From the NCBI GenBank assembly GCA_021790135.1, contig JAJYIJ010000002.1:1430-30640 (forward strand): a stretch of DNA of 29,211 nucleotides, written 5' to 3'. Both the position numbers and the translations under genes were made by a program. Under the pieces are notes generated by a model. That model did no database searches, was not told where the DNA came from, and was given only the letters and a program-made list of their open reading frames with translations. Positions within the stretch are counted from its first letter, which is position 1. Each line of letters begins with the position of its first letter. Below are positions 1 through 7,025 of this stretch, one piece after another. This DNA is from a bacterium (GTDB lineage Bacteria > Patescibacteriota > Patescibacteriia > Magasanikbacterales > GWA2-37-8).

Positions 1-411
1 CATATTGGCGGACGCATGGGTGTCATTTTAGACATCAAAGGAAGAGGCGTCGCCAAACCGCTCGTCGAAGCCCTTCATGCCGCTGTAAAAACAAGACGCT
101 GGAAATTGCACCAGTTTCTTATTTCAGCGTTCAATCATAAAGAGCTGCAACGAATTAAAAAATTCGACACTAACATAAAAATCGGACTTTTATATTATCG
201 CCACATCCGCAGCGTTCTTAAACGAGCTCAAAAATTATCCGCCTATTCAGTCCACTTCAACGAACATTACTTACGCAAACCTCTGGTCGAGTCCCTCCAT
301 CGTCATGGCATTAAAACATTCGTGTGGACAGTAAACAGTTCTTTCGACGCCAAACGTCTGTATAAATTAGGAGTCGACGGCGTTATTTCCGACTATCCCG
401 ATAGTATTTAA
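1..411 (+). CDS. Glycerophosphodiester phosphodiesterase-like protein, 5' end cut by window edge
   Basis: The reading frame is open from base 1, so the N-terminal half, including the family's usual catalytic histidines, lies outside the window. What remains resembles the second half of a GDPD TIM barrel. A V-I-L-D-I-K-G stretch sits where the family has an E-I-K metal/substrate strand. Near the C-terminus come F-V-W-T-V-N (the usual 'WTVN' strand) and G-V-D-G-V-I-S-D-Y-P (the usual 'GVDGIITDxP' end). GDPDs hydrolyse glycerophosphodiesters to glycerol-3-phosphate and an alcohol. The internal ATG at base 16 is unlikely to be the true start because homology-like sequence begins at or before it. 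The stop at 409-411 shares the palindrome TTAA with the stop of the convergent gene. Confidence 0.75.
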   Translation, partial: HIGGRMGVILDIKGRGVAKPLVEALHAAVKTRRWKLHQFLISAFNHKELQRIKKFDTNIKIGLLYYRHIRSVLKRAQKLSAYSVHFNEHYLRKPLVESLHRHGIKTFVWTVNSSFDAKRLYKLGVDGVISDYPDSI

Positions 412-920
412 GCAGTCACCTCACGAGCCAGGCCTGAACGCCTGATTTTTTTTCGTTGATTATATTCCAAGACAATCAGGACGACAATAATAACATCAAA
501 AATTGTCAAAAATATAAGCCACAGGGAATGGGTGTAGGTAAAGCGATAAAGCTGATAGATAATAAAAAGTGCCTCCACCACCAGCGCGAGCGGAAAGGCC
601 CACAGCCATTCTTCCAAGAGAGCGGCAGCCACAGCCAGCCGAATGATTCCGTGAGTGAGAAAATAAACACTGGTGAATATTTCGGTGCTGACCGAAAAAT
701 GTTGGGCAGTATGCATTAAAAAATTGGCGATCTTGTCGGTGGGATCCTCGGCTAATTCGCCGGAGGTAAGATACACAATGGTGCTGAGAAAACGCGGTGG
801 CGTAATAAAAATAAAAGCGATCCCGGCCAAACATTCACCCAACGCGCTGAGCGCTTTCAACCCGATACCGCCCATGAAACTGTAGTGAATTATTTTAGAA
901 AAAATACGTCGCATATACAT
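408..920 (-). CDS. DUF2127-like integral membrane protein
   Basis: About 170 residues from the chosen ATG at 920 (a second ATG lies at 914; upstream alternatives add unlike sequence). The N-terminal part G-I-G-L-K-A-L-S-A-L-G-E followed by a hydrophobic stretch resembles DUF2127 proteins, small four-helix membrane proteins of unknown function. Four hydrophobic segments can be seen, and the C-terminus is basic (N-Q-R-K-K-I-R-R). Function is unknown. The start was chosen because a good minus-strand promoter lies just upstream, giving a leader of only a few bases. It converges on the upstream GDPD-like gene with a 4-bp stop overlap and diverges from the hydrolase gene at 992. Confidence 0.7.
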   Translation of the reverse strand: MYMRRIFSKIIHYSFMGGIGLKALSALGECLAGIAFIFITPPRFLSTIVYLTSGELAEDPTDKIANFLMHTAQHFSVSTEIFTSVYFLTHGIIRLAVAAALLEEWLWAFPLALVVEALFIIYQLYRFTYTHSLWLIFLTIFDVIIVVLIVLEYNQRKKIRRSGLAREVTA

Positions 921-932
921 GTCATTCTCGAT

Positions 933-961
933 ATTGTATACTTCAGACGCAATTGAAGCAA
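933..961 (-). promoter_or_regulatory. Sigma70-like promoter of the DUF2127-like gene
   Basis: Reading the minus strand, TTGCTT (956-961) is followed after 17 bp by TACAAT (933-938). The predicted transcription start near 926 is about six bases from the ATG at 920, so the mRNA would be nearly leaderless. Confidence 0.5.
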
Positions 962-991
962 CCACTTGCATCTTACTTTTATTTACTACGC

Positions 992-1534
992 ATGCTGCCC
1001 CCTGGACATTTCGCGGCCGGCTATCTTCTGGCCGAAGGCGTCATTGCCGTCTTTCATCCCACACTCTCAACCTCTCAGACGAACTGGTTCCTCTTTTCCG
1101 GTGGTTTTTTCGGTTTCGCGCCCGACATCGATATGTTCTACGGTTTTTGGAAAGAAAAAGGGCTGCGCCACACTGGGAAAAATTTTACCCACCGAGCATT
1201 CGTCACACACACTCCCCTCTTCTGGTTCATACTCGGCGGCTCGCTCCTGCTCTTCGCCCCAACGACCTTCATTCGCCTGCTTGGACTTTTGCTCTGGCTG
1301 GCGCCGTGGAGTCATCTTCTCCTTGATTCGATGAATACTGGCGTGCGCTGGCTTTATCCATTCAACAAAAAATTCTACGCTTTTAAAAACCCGGGAATTG
1401 AAATACCGAATAAAGCGCGAGGATTTTTTAACCACTGGTGGAATCTGCTTAAACACTATTACCAACTGGCTCCTTTGACGTTCTGGACCGAGGTGATGTT
1501 GGTAGCAATTGCCCTTTACATTTTCTTTCGTTAA
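992..1534 (+). CDS. Membrane-bound metal-dependent hydrolase-like protein (YdjM/DUF457 type)
   Basis: 180 residues from ATG 992. This start gives M-L-P-P-G-H-F-A-A-G-Y-L, where the early histidine in 'HxxxGY' is typical of the family; the upstream ATG at 953 adds only unlike sequence. Further family-like features are F-A-P-D-I-D after the second helix, H-R-A-F-V-T-H-T (a paired histidine motif) and S-H-L-L-L-D-S-M-N-T-G-V-R-W-L-Y-P, which matches the 'HxxxDxxxxxGxxxxxP' end of these proteins. Three to four hydrophobic segments suggest an inner-membrane enzyme. The substrate is unknown. It is followed directly by a hairpin terminator. Confidence 0.75.
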   Translation: MLPPGHFAAGYLLAEGVIAVFHPTLSTSQTNWFLFSGGFFGFAPDIDMFYGFWKEKGLRHTGKNFTHRAFVTHTPLFWFILGGSLLLFAPTTFIRLLGLLLWLAPWSHLLLDSMNTGVRWLYPFNKKFYAFKNPGIEIPNKARGFFNHWWNLLKHYYQLAPLTFWTEVMLVAIALYIFFR

Positions 1535-1550
1535 AAAATCTTCAAACAAA

Positions 1551-1580
1551 AAACCGGGGTTAATCCCGGCTTTTTGTTTT
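1551..1580. terminator. Bidirectional intrinsic terminator
   Basis: CCGGG (1554-1558) pairs with CCCGG (1565-1569) across a 6-base loop. A-rich sequence precedes the stem and a T-rich run follows it, so it can end both the plus-strand hydrolase gene and the convergent minus-strand gene that stops at 1587. Confidence 0.75.
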
Positions 1581-1586
1581 TTCTTT

Positions 1587-2063
1587 CTAACGATAGAATG
1601 AACGAATTTGGAAGATAAGGTAGAAAGTAATCAAACCAAAAATGATCAATGTGACGAGACGCAATGCTATGAGATAACCGAGGCACGTCACCAGTTCAGA
1701 ATAAAAAAGAAAATTCCAGCCTTGTTTGGTGTGTTTGAAAAGCCCAGGCAACGCGATAATGCCAAGAATGAACGCAGCGGCGGCGATCAAGACTTGCAGC
1801 GAATTACTAAAACCAACAAAAACGGCAAAGGGCAGCAAAATTGTTCCCAAACCAAGGGCGAAAAAGAGCGCTGGCAAACTTAAAACGAGAATAATCAAAA
1901 TTATCCACGGCGTCGCACTGACTAAAAAATTTTTAAATCCTTCCGGTAACTGAAATGGCGCCTTGGTGACCAGATACTGATTCAGAAAATCCTCGATCTG
2001 GACGAAAAAATTCTTGCTACTCGGCCCTGCGACTGGTGGAACGCTGTTTTCCATAATTTTCAT
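1587..2063 (-). CDS. Unknown integral membrane protein
   Basis: 158 residues. A soluble N-terminal part of about 45 residues is followed by four hydrophobic segments: around residues 50-70, 73-97, 98-118 and 125-152. A conserved-looking F-Y-S-E-L motif lies between the third and fourth. It resembles uncharacterised small membrane proteins common in Parcubacteria; I cannot name a family. The start ATG at 2063 has no visible Shine-Dalgarno sequence, and ATG 2054 in the same frame is an alternative. It lies downstream of the SelO-like gene on the same strand but is separated by 97 bases and a hairpin, so it is probably its own transcription unit. Confidence 0.7.
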   Translation of the reverse strand: MKIMENSVPPVAGPSSKNFFVQIEDFLNQYLVTKAPFQLPEGFKNFLVSATPWIILIILVLSLPALFFALGLGTILLPFAVFVGFSNSLQVLIAAAAFILGIIALPGLFKHTKQGWNFLFYSELVTCLGYLIALRLVTLIIFGLITFYLIFQIRSFYR

Positions 2064-2075
2064 TATTAATAATAA

Positions 2076-2101
2076 AAATGAGCTACCTTAGGTAGGGTAG
2101 C
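2076..2101 (-). terminator. Weak hairpin downstream of the SelO-like gene
   Basis: On the minus strand GCTACC (2101-2096) pairs with GGTAGC (2087-2082) across an 8-base loop. A TCATTTTT tail follows. The T run does not start directly at the stem, so this is a weak terminator candidate for the upstream cluster. Confidence 0.4.
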
Positions 2102-2160
2102 ATAGAAACTTTCTGCGGTCTATAGCCGGATTGCCACAAGGCATCACAGCATTGCTTTCA

Positions 2161-3345
2161 TCAATAATTGTGCGGAACGTAGAAAGACATTTCCGGTTGA
2201 TACGTATTTTTTAGTACCGCTGAATTCAACATGCTGTCCAAGATAAGGTCGTGGATAACGCCATGTCGAAGATTCTTTTTTAGTGATCTGGCAATTTCTT
2301 TTCTGTCCCAAGTCTTCAAATCCTTCATTAAATTTGGCCAATAGTTTTTCCACAAAGAGCTGCTTTCCGAGTATATGCGCCATAATTTTTTTGCCGCCAC
2401 CACTTTGGGCATTCCCTCGATATCGACATATTCAAGAATAAAAGGAGATGATTTCAGCAATTCGGCCATGCTCCACAAAATAAAATTATCGATAAATCGT
2501 GGGCTTGGTTTCTCAGGAATCGGAATGACTTTGAACGTATCAAAGTCGCAAATGTAAAATTTCTTTTTGTAAACTAAATCATTACCGAGATTACTGTTCA
2601 AAATTCCCCGAAACCCGCCGTGAGCGTTCATCTTAGCCAATACTGCCGCTTTCTCTTGGGTATACCACCCCATAGTAATTTTCTTAAATCGCTCTTCCTT
2701 TGGCAAAATATCAATTTTTAACTCTTGTACCCTCATTCGATGCCGGATCAAATCACGAAGAGTAAAACCATAAAAATCTTCTTTACTCTCCAAGCGCAAT
2801 TCTGAAGGCGTTTTAGATACGAGACAGTAGGTCTTGTCGCCCTGGAGGTCATATTCAAACACGCAGGCCGGCGAGTGCAAAATCGGCATTTTATTGCTTT
2901 TAAAAAAACAATAAGCCAGCAGTTCGCGCATGACGTTTTCCGCCGACAATGACCCGAAGCTAATTTTTTTCGTTGTCATCCGCTGATCGCCAAAATCCAA
3001 CTTTTCGTGGGGAAAATATAAATCTTTAATTGGTTTACACCCTTTTAATTTTAACTTATCTTTCACCAAATAGACTGAACGGCTGCCGATGGCGGTCGCC
3101 GCCAGCGCCTCTTTTCCTAGAGACTCAGCAGAGGAAATGATTACCGGCTGTGGAAAAAGTTTAGGAACAGAATTTGACAGGAGGCCTCCGGCTTTGCGCA
3201 CAATTCCGATCTCAAGATTTGTCAGACACGCCACATTTTGTTTAACAAAATCACGAATGGAGATGACCCGCCCCGAAGTGGGAACTAGATTAACTTTTTT
3301 TTCTTGGCGCAAATGAGGAATTATTTTTTCTCGCTCTAATTTCAT
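2161..3345 (-). CDS. Short divergent SelO-like protein (kinase-fold putative protein adenylyltransferase)
   Basis: 394 residues from ATG 3345, which lies one base after the stop of the upstream peptide gene; an in-frame TTG at 3366 is possible but would overlap that gene. The order of motifs follows SelO/YdiU: a Lys strand (L-K-L-K101-G), a helix M-R-E141-L-L-A-Y-C-F-F-K-S-N-K-M-P like 'IREFLxSEAMxxLGIP', then T-P-S-E-L-R-L, H242-G-G-F-R-G-I-L-N250-S-N like 'HGVMNTDN', C-D267-F-D-T-F like 'DYGPF', and a late L-W-S-M-A-E-L-L helix. SelO proteins transfer AMP from ATP to Ser/Thr/Tyr of proteins. This one is shorter than usual (often about 480) and the N-T-D-N motif reads N-S-N-L, so it may be inactive or altered. 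It is the last gene of the cluster. The family assignment rests on motif order seen by eye. Confidence 0.6.
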   Translation of the reverse strand: MKLEREKIIPHLRQEKKVNLVPTSGRVISIRDFVKQNVACLTNLEIGIVRKAGGLLSNSVPKLFPQPVIISSAESLGKEALAATAIGSRSVYLVKDKLKLKGCKPIKDLYFPHEKLDFGDQRMTTKKISFGSLSAENVMRELLAYCFFKSNKMPILHSPACVFEYDLQGDKTYCLVSKTPSELRLESKEDFYGFTLRDLIRHRMRVQELKIDILPKEERFKKITMGWYTQEKAAVLAKMNAHGGFRGILNSNLGNDLVYKKKFYICDFDTFKVIPIPEKPSPRFIDNFILWSMAELLKSSPFILEYVDIEGMPKVVAAKKLWRIYSESSSLWKNYWPNLMKDLKTWDRKEIARSLKKNLRHGVIHDLILDSMLNSAVLKNTYQPEMSFYVPHNY

Positions 3346-3346
3346 A

Positions 3347-3511
3347 TTATCTTCTCGCTTTAACAAACTTTTCTAAAGAGATATCTAACTTAATTTTAAC
3401 TGAATTTTGTAATTTTTTTATATAGGCACCAACATTTTTCTCTATTTTATTAATTGCAGCTCCAGAAACTCTACTATTTTTTTTATTGATTTGGCGAGAA
3501 ATTTTTTTCAT
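3347..3511 (-). CDS. 54-residue basic peptide, translationally coupled to the ureohydrolase gene
   Basis: The frame runs from ATG (3511-3509) to TAA (3349-3347). The start overlaps the stop of the upstream ureohydrolase gene as ATGA, a classic coupling arrangement, and its stop is one base before the ATG of the SelO-like gene, so it fills the gap exactly. The peptide has 12 Lys and 4 Arg against 3 acidic residues, no Cys, no signal peptide, and ends in K-A-R-R. The middle (R14-V-S-G-A-A-I-N-K-I-E-K-N-V-G-A-Y-I) could form an amphipathic helix. I do not recognise a family. Options are a nucleic-acid-binding or scaffold peptide, or a substrate of the neighbouring modifying enzymes. The region is very AT-rich. 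Confidence 0.6.
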   Translation of the reverse strand: MKKISRQINKKNSRVSGAAINKIEKNVGAYIKKLQNSVKIKLDISLEKFVKARR

Positions 3512-4404
3512 AAATTTTTAATTATTCCAAGTGTGCTTAAAAATCGTCCTATAACTTTAAGTGTTTTTTTCTCCTCATCTATCGCGGGCAAATAGTTACC
3601 AATGCTAACGCCGACCACGTCGAAATTTTTTCTTACAAAGTCGGCGATTTCCAGCAATTCTTTGACCCGGATTCCGTGCGGCGTCCGGCACAGACTGGCG
3701 CCGCTTTCTTCCGGATCAACGACATCCTGATCAAAATGCACATAAAGTCCGGCTACCGATTCCTTTTTGAATTTTAATTTAACATCTTTTAGAATCTGGG
3801 TAATGTTTTTATTAACATCACTCGGAGTATAAATTGAAATGCCGAAATCTTTAAGAAATTCTTTTTCACCAGGATCAAAATTTCGCTGCCCGATCATAAC
3901 TAAATTTCGGCCACTCAAGGCAACTTGTTTGGAATTTAATTTTAAAAGATCCGGATGCCCGTAGCCAATCATATGGGCAACGCCCATGCCGTAAAAATTA
4001 CCACTCCGCGTTGTTTGGAGTGTGTTAGCATCGCCGTGCGCATCAAAATAAATCACTCCCAGCTTTTTCTTTCCCATCCCGGCCGCGATTGCCCAAGCTT
4101 CCGGGCATACCACCGAGTCATCTCCATGCAAAAGCAAAGCTTTGTCGCCACTCGCGACCACCGAATAAACAGCATTCTCCACTCTTCGCCATAATTTTTT
4201 TATTTCCGGAAGATTCTTCATTCTGGAATATCTTTCTTTTTGATGCGCCTGATTTTCTTTTGGCACCGAAACAGTTCGAATTTTTTTAATGAGTTCTTTC
4301 CTTTCTGACAATAAACCATCAATTATTTTATCCGGCCCTTTTTCAGTCCCTTTTTGAGGAGCACCCAAATGTGAACGGATTCTAATTACCTGCCACTCGG
4401 CCAT
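3508..4404 (-). CDS. Ureohydrolase (arginase/agmatinase)-fold protein with altered active site
   Basis: 298 residues, usual family length. Known arginases hydrolyse a guanidino group to urea at a binuclear Mn centre. Conserved here: D121-A-H123-G-D125-A-N (the DAHxDxN metal motif), S134-G-N-F-Y-G (the SGNxHG substrate loop) and F-D225-Q-D227-V-V-D-P (the DxDxxDP motif). Departures: the first metal ligand motif GGDHS reads H-G-D-D96-S, so the His is Asp; the loop His is Tyr138; and the late Glu of the 'VEVNP' strand is Gly269 (S-I-G-N-Y-L-P). Four to five metal ligands remain, so metal binding is plausible but the substrate is probably not arginine. It starts one base after the carbamoyltransferase stop, and its TGA overlaps the next ATG. 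Confidence 0.8.
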   Translation of the reverse strand: MAEWQVIRIRSHLGAPQKGTEKGPDKIIDGLLSERKELIKKIRTVSVPKENQAHQKERYSRMKNLPEIKKLWRRVENAVYSVVASGDKALLLHGDDSVVCPEAWAIAAGMGKKKLGVIYFDAHGDANTLQTTRSGNFYGMGVAHMIGYGHPDLLKLNSKQVALSGRNLVMIGQRNFDPGEKEFLKDFGISIYTPSDVNKNITQILKDVKLKFKKESVAGLYVHFDQDVVDPEESGASLCRTPHGIRVKELLEIADFVRKNFDVVGVSIGNYLPAIDEEKKTLKVIGRFLSTLGIIKNL

Positions 4405-4405
4405 A

Positions 4406-6118
4406 TTATTCTTTTTTCACCAAAAAATTATTTATCGCAAGATAATCCATCTTGGTGCGTTGGAAGGTTCTGATTGCGTCAAGCGGCGTACAGACAATGG
4501 GTTCGTTTTCGTTGAACGAGGTATTAAGTACCATCGGAACGCCGGTTATTCTGTAAAATTCCGACAGCAACAAGTGATATTTTGGATTGATTTCCCTTTT
4601 TACTGTTTGAATCCGACTGGTACCATCAACGTGCGTGATCGCCGGCACCAATTCTCTTTTACTCTTCTTGACGGGGAAAGCGAATTCCATAAATTCCGTT
4701 GAAACAGAATTACAAATGGTTGGGATCTCGAACCAGTCGGCCGCGTATTCGCTCAGAACGCTAGGAGCAAAGGGCCGAAAAGATTCTCGTTTTTTTATGC
4801 GCAAATTCAAGGTCTCTTTCATGTTTCTATCCCGGGGATCAACCAAAAGCGAGCGGTTGCCGAGCGCGCGCGGGCCCCATTCCATTTTCCCTTGGAACCA
4901 GCCAATGATTTTACCTGCCGCGAGCAGCTTAGCGGTTTCGGCTGAAATATTTTCCAACTTTTGATAGGTAACCTTTTCTTTTTTCAACGCCGCTTCCACT
5001 TCAGCGTCGGAAAATTCCGGCCCCCAATAAGTGTTATCCATCACGAAAGACCGCTGACCAAAATAGGATTCCGACCAAATATAGCCGGCGGCACCGAGCG
5101 CGGTACCGGCATCATTAGCCGCAGGCTGAATATACATATTTTTGAATAAACCGCTCCGCATGAGTTCATAATTGGACACGCAATTAAGAGCCACCCCGCC
5201 GGCCAAACAGATATTTTCCGCTTTAGTTTTTTTCGCTAAAAATGTGGCCAAATGAATGATCATCTCATTAGTAATAGCTTGCAGCGCGGCGGCGATAGCC
5301 TCATGCTCTGGGGTACGCTCAGCGGACGTGGCTAACTTTTTGACGCCGAATAATTTTTCTAAAGGTCCATAATCATCAGCGCGAAAACGCAGAATATCAA
5401 GGTCAGTGGTGAATTCTCCTTCCGGTTTGAATTTGACTATTTTTTTGAATTCCGAGGCATATTTTTTCGGATCGCCATACGAAGCCAGCCCCATAACCTT
5501 AGAGGCATCATATTCGGAAAAGCCTAAAAATTTGGATAACTTTTCCCACATGAAGCCAATCGAGTTTGGATACACTATCTCTTTAATAACCTGCATCTCA
5601 TTGCCTTTGCCCAATCCGAGCCAGGTGGAGGTCGTCTCGCCAATCCCATCCACGGTCAAAATGGCCGCCTCGTTAAAGGGGGAAACGTAAAATGCGCTCC
5701 CGGCATGAGAAATATGGTGAGGAACCCAAACTATTTTTGGGGATACATCGCAACCTGCAAATTCGCTCAACAATCGCGGTATACTCATCAACTTTCTAAA
5801 AAATATCTCCTCGCCCGACCGGCTGCCCCAGTCGCCCTCGACGAAATTTTTGTCCAATCCAATATTTTTTAGACGAGCTTGCGGCTGGAATGAAATACCA
5901 ATTTTGGCAATCTCGTCGAAATTAATGTCGGCCTTTTTTAGACAAAACTTAATTGATTCCTGCGGCAAAATTTCCGGATTATCAATGAGCGCCGGCTTGC
6001 CATGTTTAAGCCGCGTGAATCGTTCCTCCTCCACCGCCGCGATCAACTTTCCATCCTTTAACAGACAGGCGGATAATTCGTGATAGACTGAATTAATACC
6101 AAGTATATATGTAGACAT
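4406..6118 (-). CDS. NodU/CmcH-family O-carbamoyltransferase
   Basis: 570 residues, full length for the family. The N-terminal Kae1-like domain starts with Y-I-L-G-I-N-S-V-Y-H-E-L-S-A and contains V-E-E-E-R-F-T-R, the metal-binding H-H-I-S-H-A-G-S-A and V-D-G-I-G-E. Later motifs are L-A-G-G-V-A-L-N-C, E-W-G-P-R-A-L-G-N-R-S (carbamoyl-phosphate/adenylate site), F-R-P-F-A-P and N-T-S-F-N-E-N-E-P-I-V in the C-terminal domain. Relatives (NodU, CmcH, TobZ) move a carbamoyl group from carbamoyl phosphate, via carbamoyl-AMP, onto a hydroxyl of a sugar, antibiotic or nodulation factor. The acceptor here is unknown. It sits 14 bases after the methyltransferase and one base before the ureohydrolase gene. 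Confidence 0.93.
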   Translation of the reverse strand: MSTYILGINSVYHELSACLLKDGKLIAAVEEERFTRLKHGKPALIDNPEILPQESIKFCLKKADINFDEIAKIGISFQPQARLKNIGLDKNFVEGDWGSRSGEEIFFRKLMSIPRLLSEFAGCDVSPKIVWVPHHISHAGSAFYVSPFNEAAILTVDGIGETTSTWLGLGKGNEMQVIKEIVYPNSIGFMWEKLSKFLGFSEYDASKVMGLASYGDPKKYASEFKKIVKFKPEGEFTTDLDILRFRADDYGPLEKLFGVKKLATSAERTPEHEAIAAALQAITNEMIIHLATFLAKKTKAENICLAGGVALNCVSNYELMRSGLFKNMYIQPAANDAGTALGAAGYIWSESYFGQRSFVMDNTYWGPEFSDAEVEAALKKEKVTYQKLENISAETAKLLAAGKIIGWFQGKMEWGPRALGNRSLLVDPRDRNMKETLNLRIKKRESFRPFAPSVLSEYAADWFEIPTICNSVSTEFMEFAFPVKKSKRELVPAITHVDGTSRIQTVKREINPKYHLLLSEFYRITGVPMVLNTSFNENEPIVCTPLDAIRTFQRTKMDYLAINNFLVKKE

Positions 6119-6132
6119 AACGCTGTAGCTTG

Positions 6133-6855
6133 TTAGACGCGGTGCCGTAATTCGTAAATTTTAAATAAAGACTGCTGTATTCCTGACTTTACCGGATGCT
6201 GTTCGGTGACGCGCGAAACAGTAAAGCCGTACGCCATGGCCCGTTTGCCGGGATCGTTATCTATACCATGGTTGTTCTCCGCCAAAGTTAACCAAGGTAA
6301 AATATACAACGCGTCGGAAGTAGCGAAATGAGGCGCTTCTTCAAAATATTTTCCCAGTAGTTCCGTCCCGCCCAACATCATTTGGGTCCACTCCTTATTC
6401 CTAACGGGAAAGTCCGCAAAAAAGGGATGATTAAAAATTTGCACTTCCGCTTTCGGGCGGTCGCCAAAATTATGGAAAAGATCGCTTTGAAAAACCTCAC
6501 ACCGACCTTTCAAATGGAGCTGGTTGATATTGGCTTCAACGTTTGCAACGGCTCGATTATCGATATCAGCCATTAAAACATGGTTTGCTCCAAGCAAGGC
6601 CGATGCCAAACCAATAATCCCGGATCCAGCGCCCATATCGGTAACCCGTTTGCCGCGCACTAACTCCGGAAATTGCGCCAGATATTGGATAACCTGTACG
6701 CCGGAATTCATTATTTCCGGCGATGCGACGAGCTGATCAACGCGCAGGGCGAGAGTTTTGTAGCCGAATGGCACCTTGACCAGGCCGACGCCCACCTCAT
6801 TCTCATAAGCGGTTATTTGTCGGCTGATTTGCTCACGTTGTTCCGGATTGAGCAT
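6133..6855 (-). CDS. Class I SAM-dependent methyltransferase (HemK/MTS-like)
   Basis: 240 residues from ATG 6855; a TTG at 6870 would add five residues. The SAM-binding loop is D73-M-G-A-G-S-G, followed by an acidic strand end (M-A-D97-I-D) and F-N142-H-P-F-F. That last motif stands where HemK/RsmC-type enzymes carry N-P-P-Y/F, the site that positions a planar amide or amine nitrogen. The second residue is His instead of Pro, as in some small-molecule or protein N-methyltransferases. The substrate cannot be told from sequence. It is the first gene of the minus-strand cluster and is read divergently from the TrmB-type regulator, with about 170 bases of shared control region. Confidence 0.8.
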   Translation of the reverse strand: MLNPEQREQISRQITAYENEVGVGLVKVPFGYKTLALRVDQLVASPEIMNSGVQVIQYLAQFPELVRGKRVTDMGAGSGIIGLASALLGANHVLMADIDNRAVANVEANINQLHLKGRCEVFQSDLFHNFGDRPKAEVQIFNHPFFADFPVRNKEWTQMMLGGTELLGKYFEEAPHFATSDALYILPWLTLAENNHGIDNDPGKRAMAYGFTVSRVTEQHPVKSGIQQSLFKIYELRHRV

Positions 6856-6910
6856 ATCGCTAAGAATCAATTTGTTATTGTTTTATAACCAAATTTTAAA
6901 AATGTAATAG

Positions 6911-6942
6911 ATTATACTATCAAAAATTTTAGATAATGTCAA
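6911..6942 (-). promoter_or_regulatory. Putative promoter of the minus-strand cluster
   Basis: On the minus strand a consensus TATAAT lies at 6916-6911 and TTGACA at 6942-6937. The spacer is 20 bp, longer than ideal, so the -10 may work with a bound activator or another -35. The TTGACA lies inside palindrome O1. Confidence 0.45.
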
Positions 6943-6954
6943 TTTTGTCGACAT
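6936..6954. promoter_or_regulatory. Palindromic operator candidate O1
   Basis: ATGTCAA and TCGACAT form arms of a 19-bp imperfect palindrome (6 of 7 positions pair, 5-bp centre). It matches the arms of O2 downstream and covers the -35-like box of the divergent methyltransferase promoter. This is as expected for a site bound by the adjacent TrmB-type regulator. Confidence 0.5.
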
Positions 6955-6966
6955 AGTATCACCATA

Positions 6967-6995
6967 TTGACAAATTTTGCCTTAAATGGTAATAT
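6967..6995 (+). promoter_or_regulatory. Sigma70-like promoter of the TrmB-family regulator
   Basis: TTGACA (6967-6972), a 17-bp spacer and TAATAT (6990-6995). The predicted start near 7002 falls inside palindrome O2 and leaves a leader of about 24 bases without a clear Shine-Dalgarno sequence. Confidence 0.7.
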
Positions 6996-6999
6996 AAAA

Positions 7000-7021
7000 A
7001 TGTTGACGAATTAATCGACAT
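7000..7021. promoter_or_regulatory. Palindromic operator candidate O2
   Basis: ATGTTGA, an 8-bp AT-rich centre and TCGACAT make a 22-bp imperfect palindrome. It overlaps the expected transcription start of the regulator gene, four bases before its ATG. Its arms match those of O1 (ATGTYRA/TCGACAT), suggesting autoregulation by one protein. Confidence 0.55.
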
Positions 7022-7025
7022 TAAT

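Noticed and set aside
3343..3366. TTG start at 3366 for the SelO-like protein
   Set aside because: ATG at 3345 sits one base after the upstream stop and needs no overlap; the extra seven residues add nothing recognisable.
3347..3511. Resemblance of the peptide's middle (R-V-S-G-A-A-I-N-K-I-E) to a histone-fold helix
   Set aside because: The similarity is a few residues long and the peptide lacks the rest of the fold; too weak to call.
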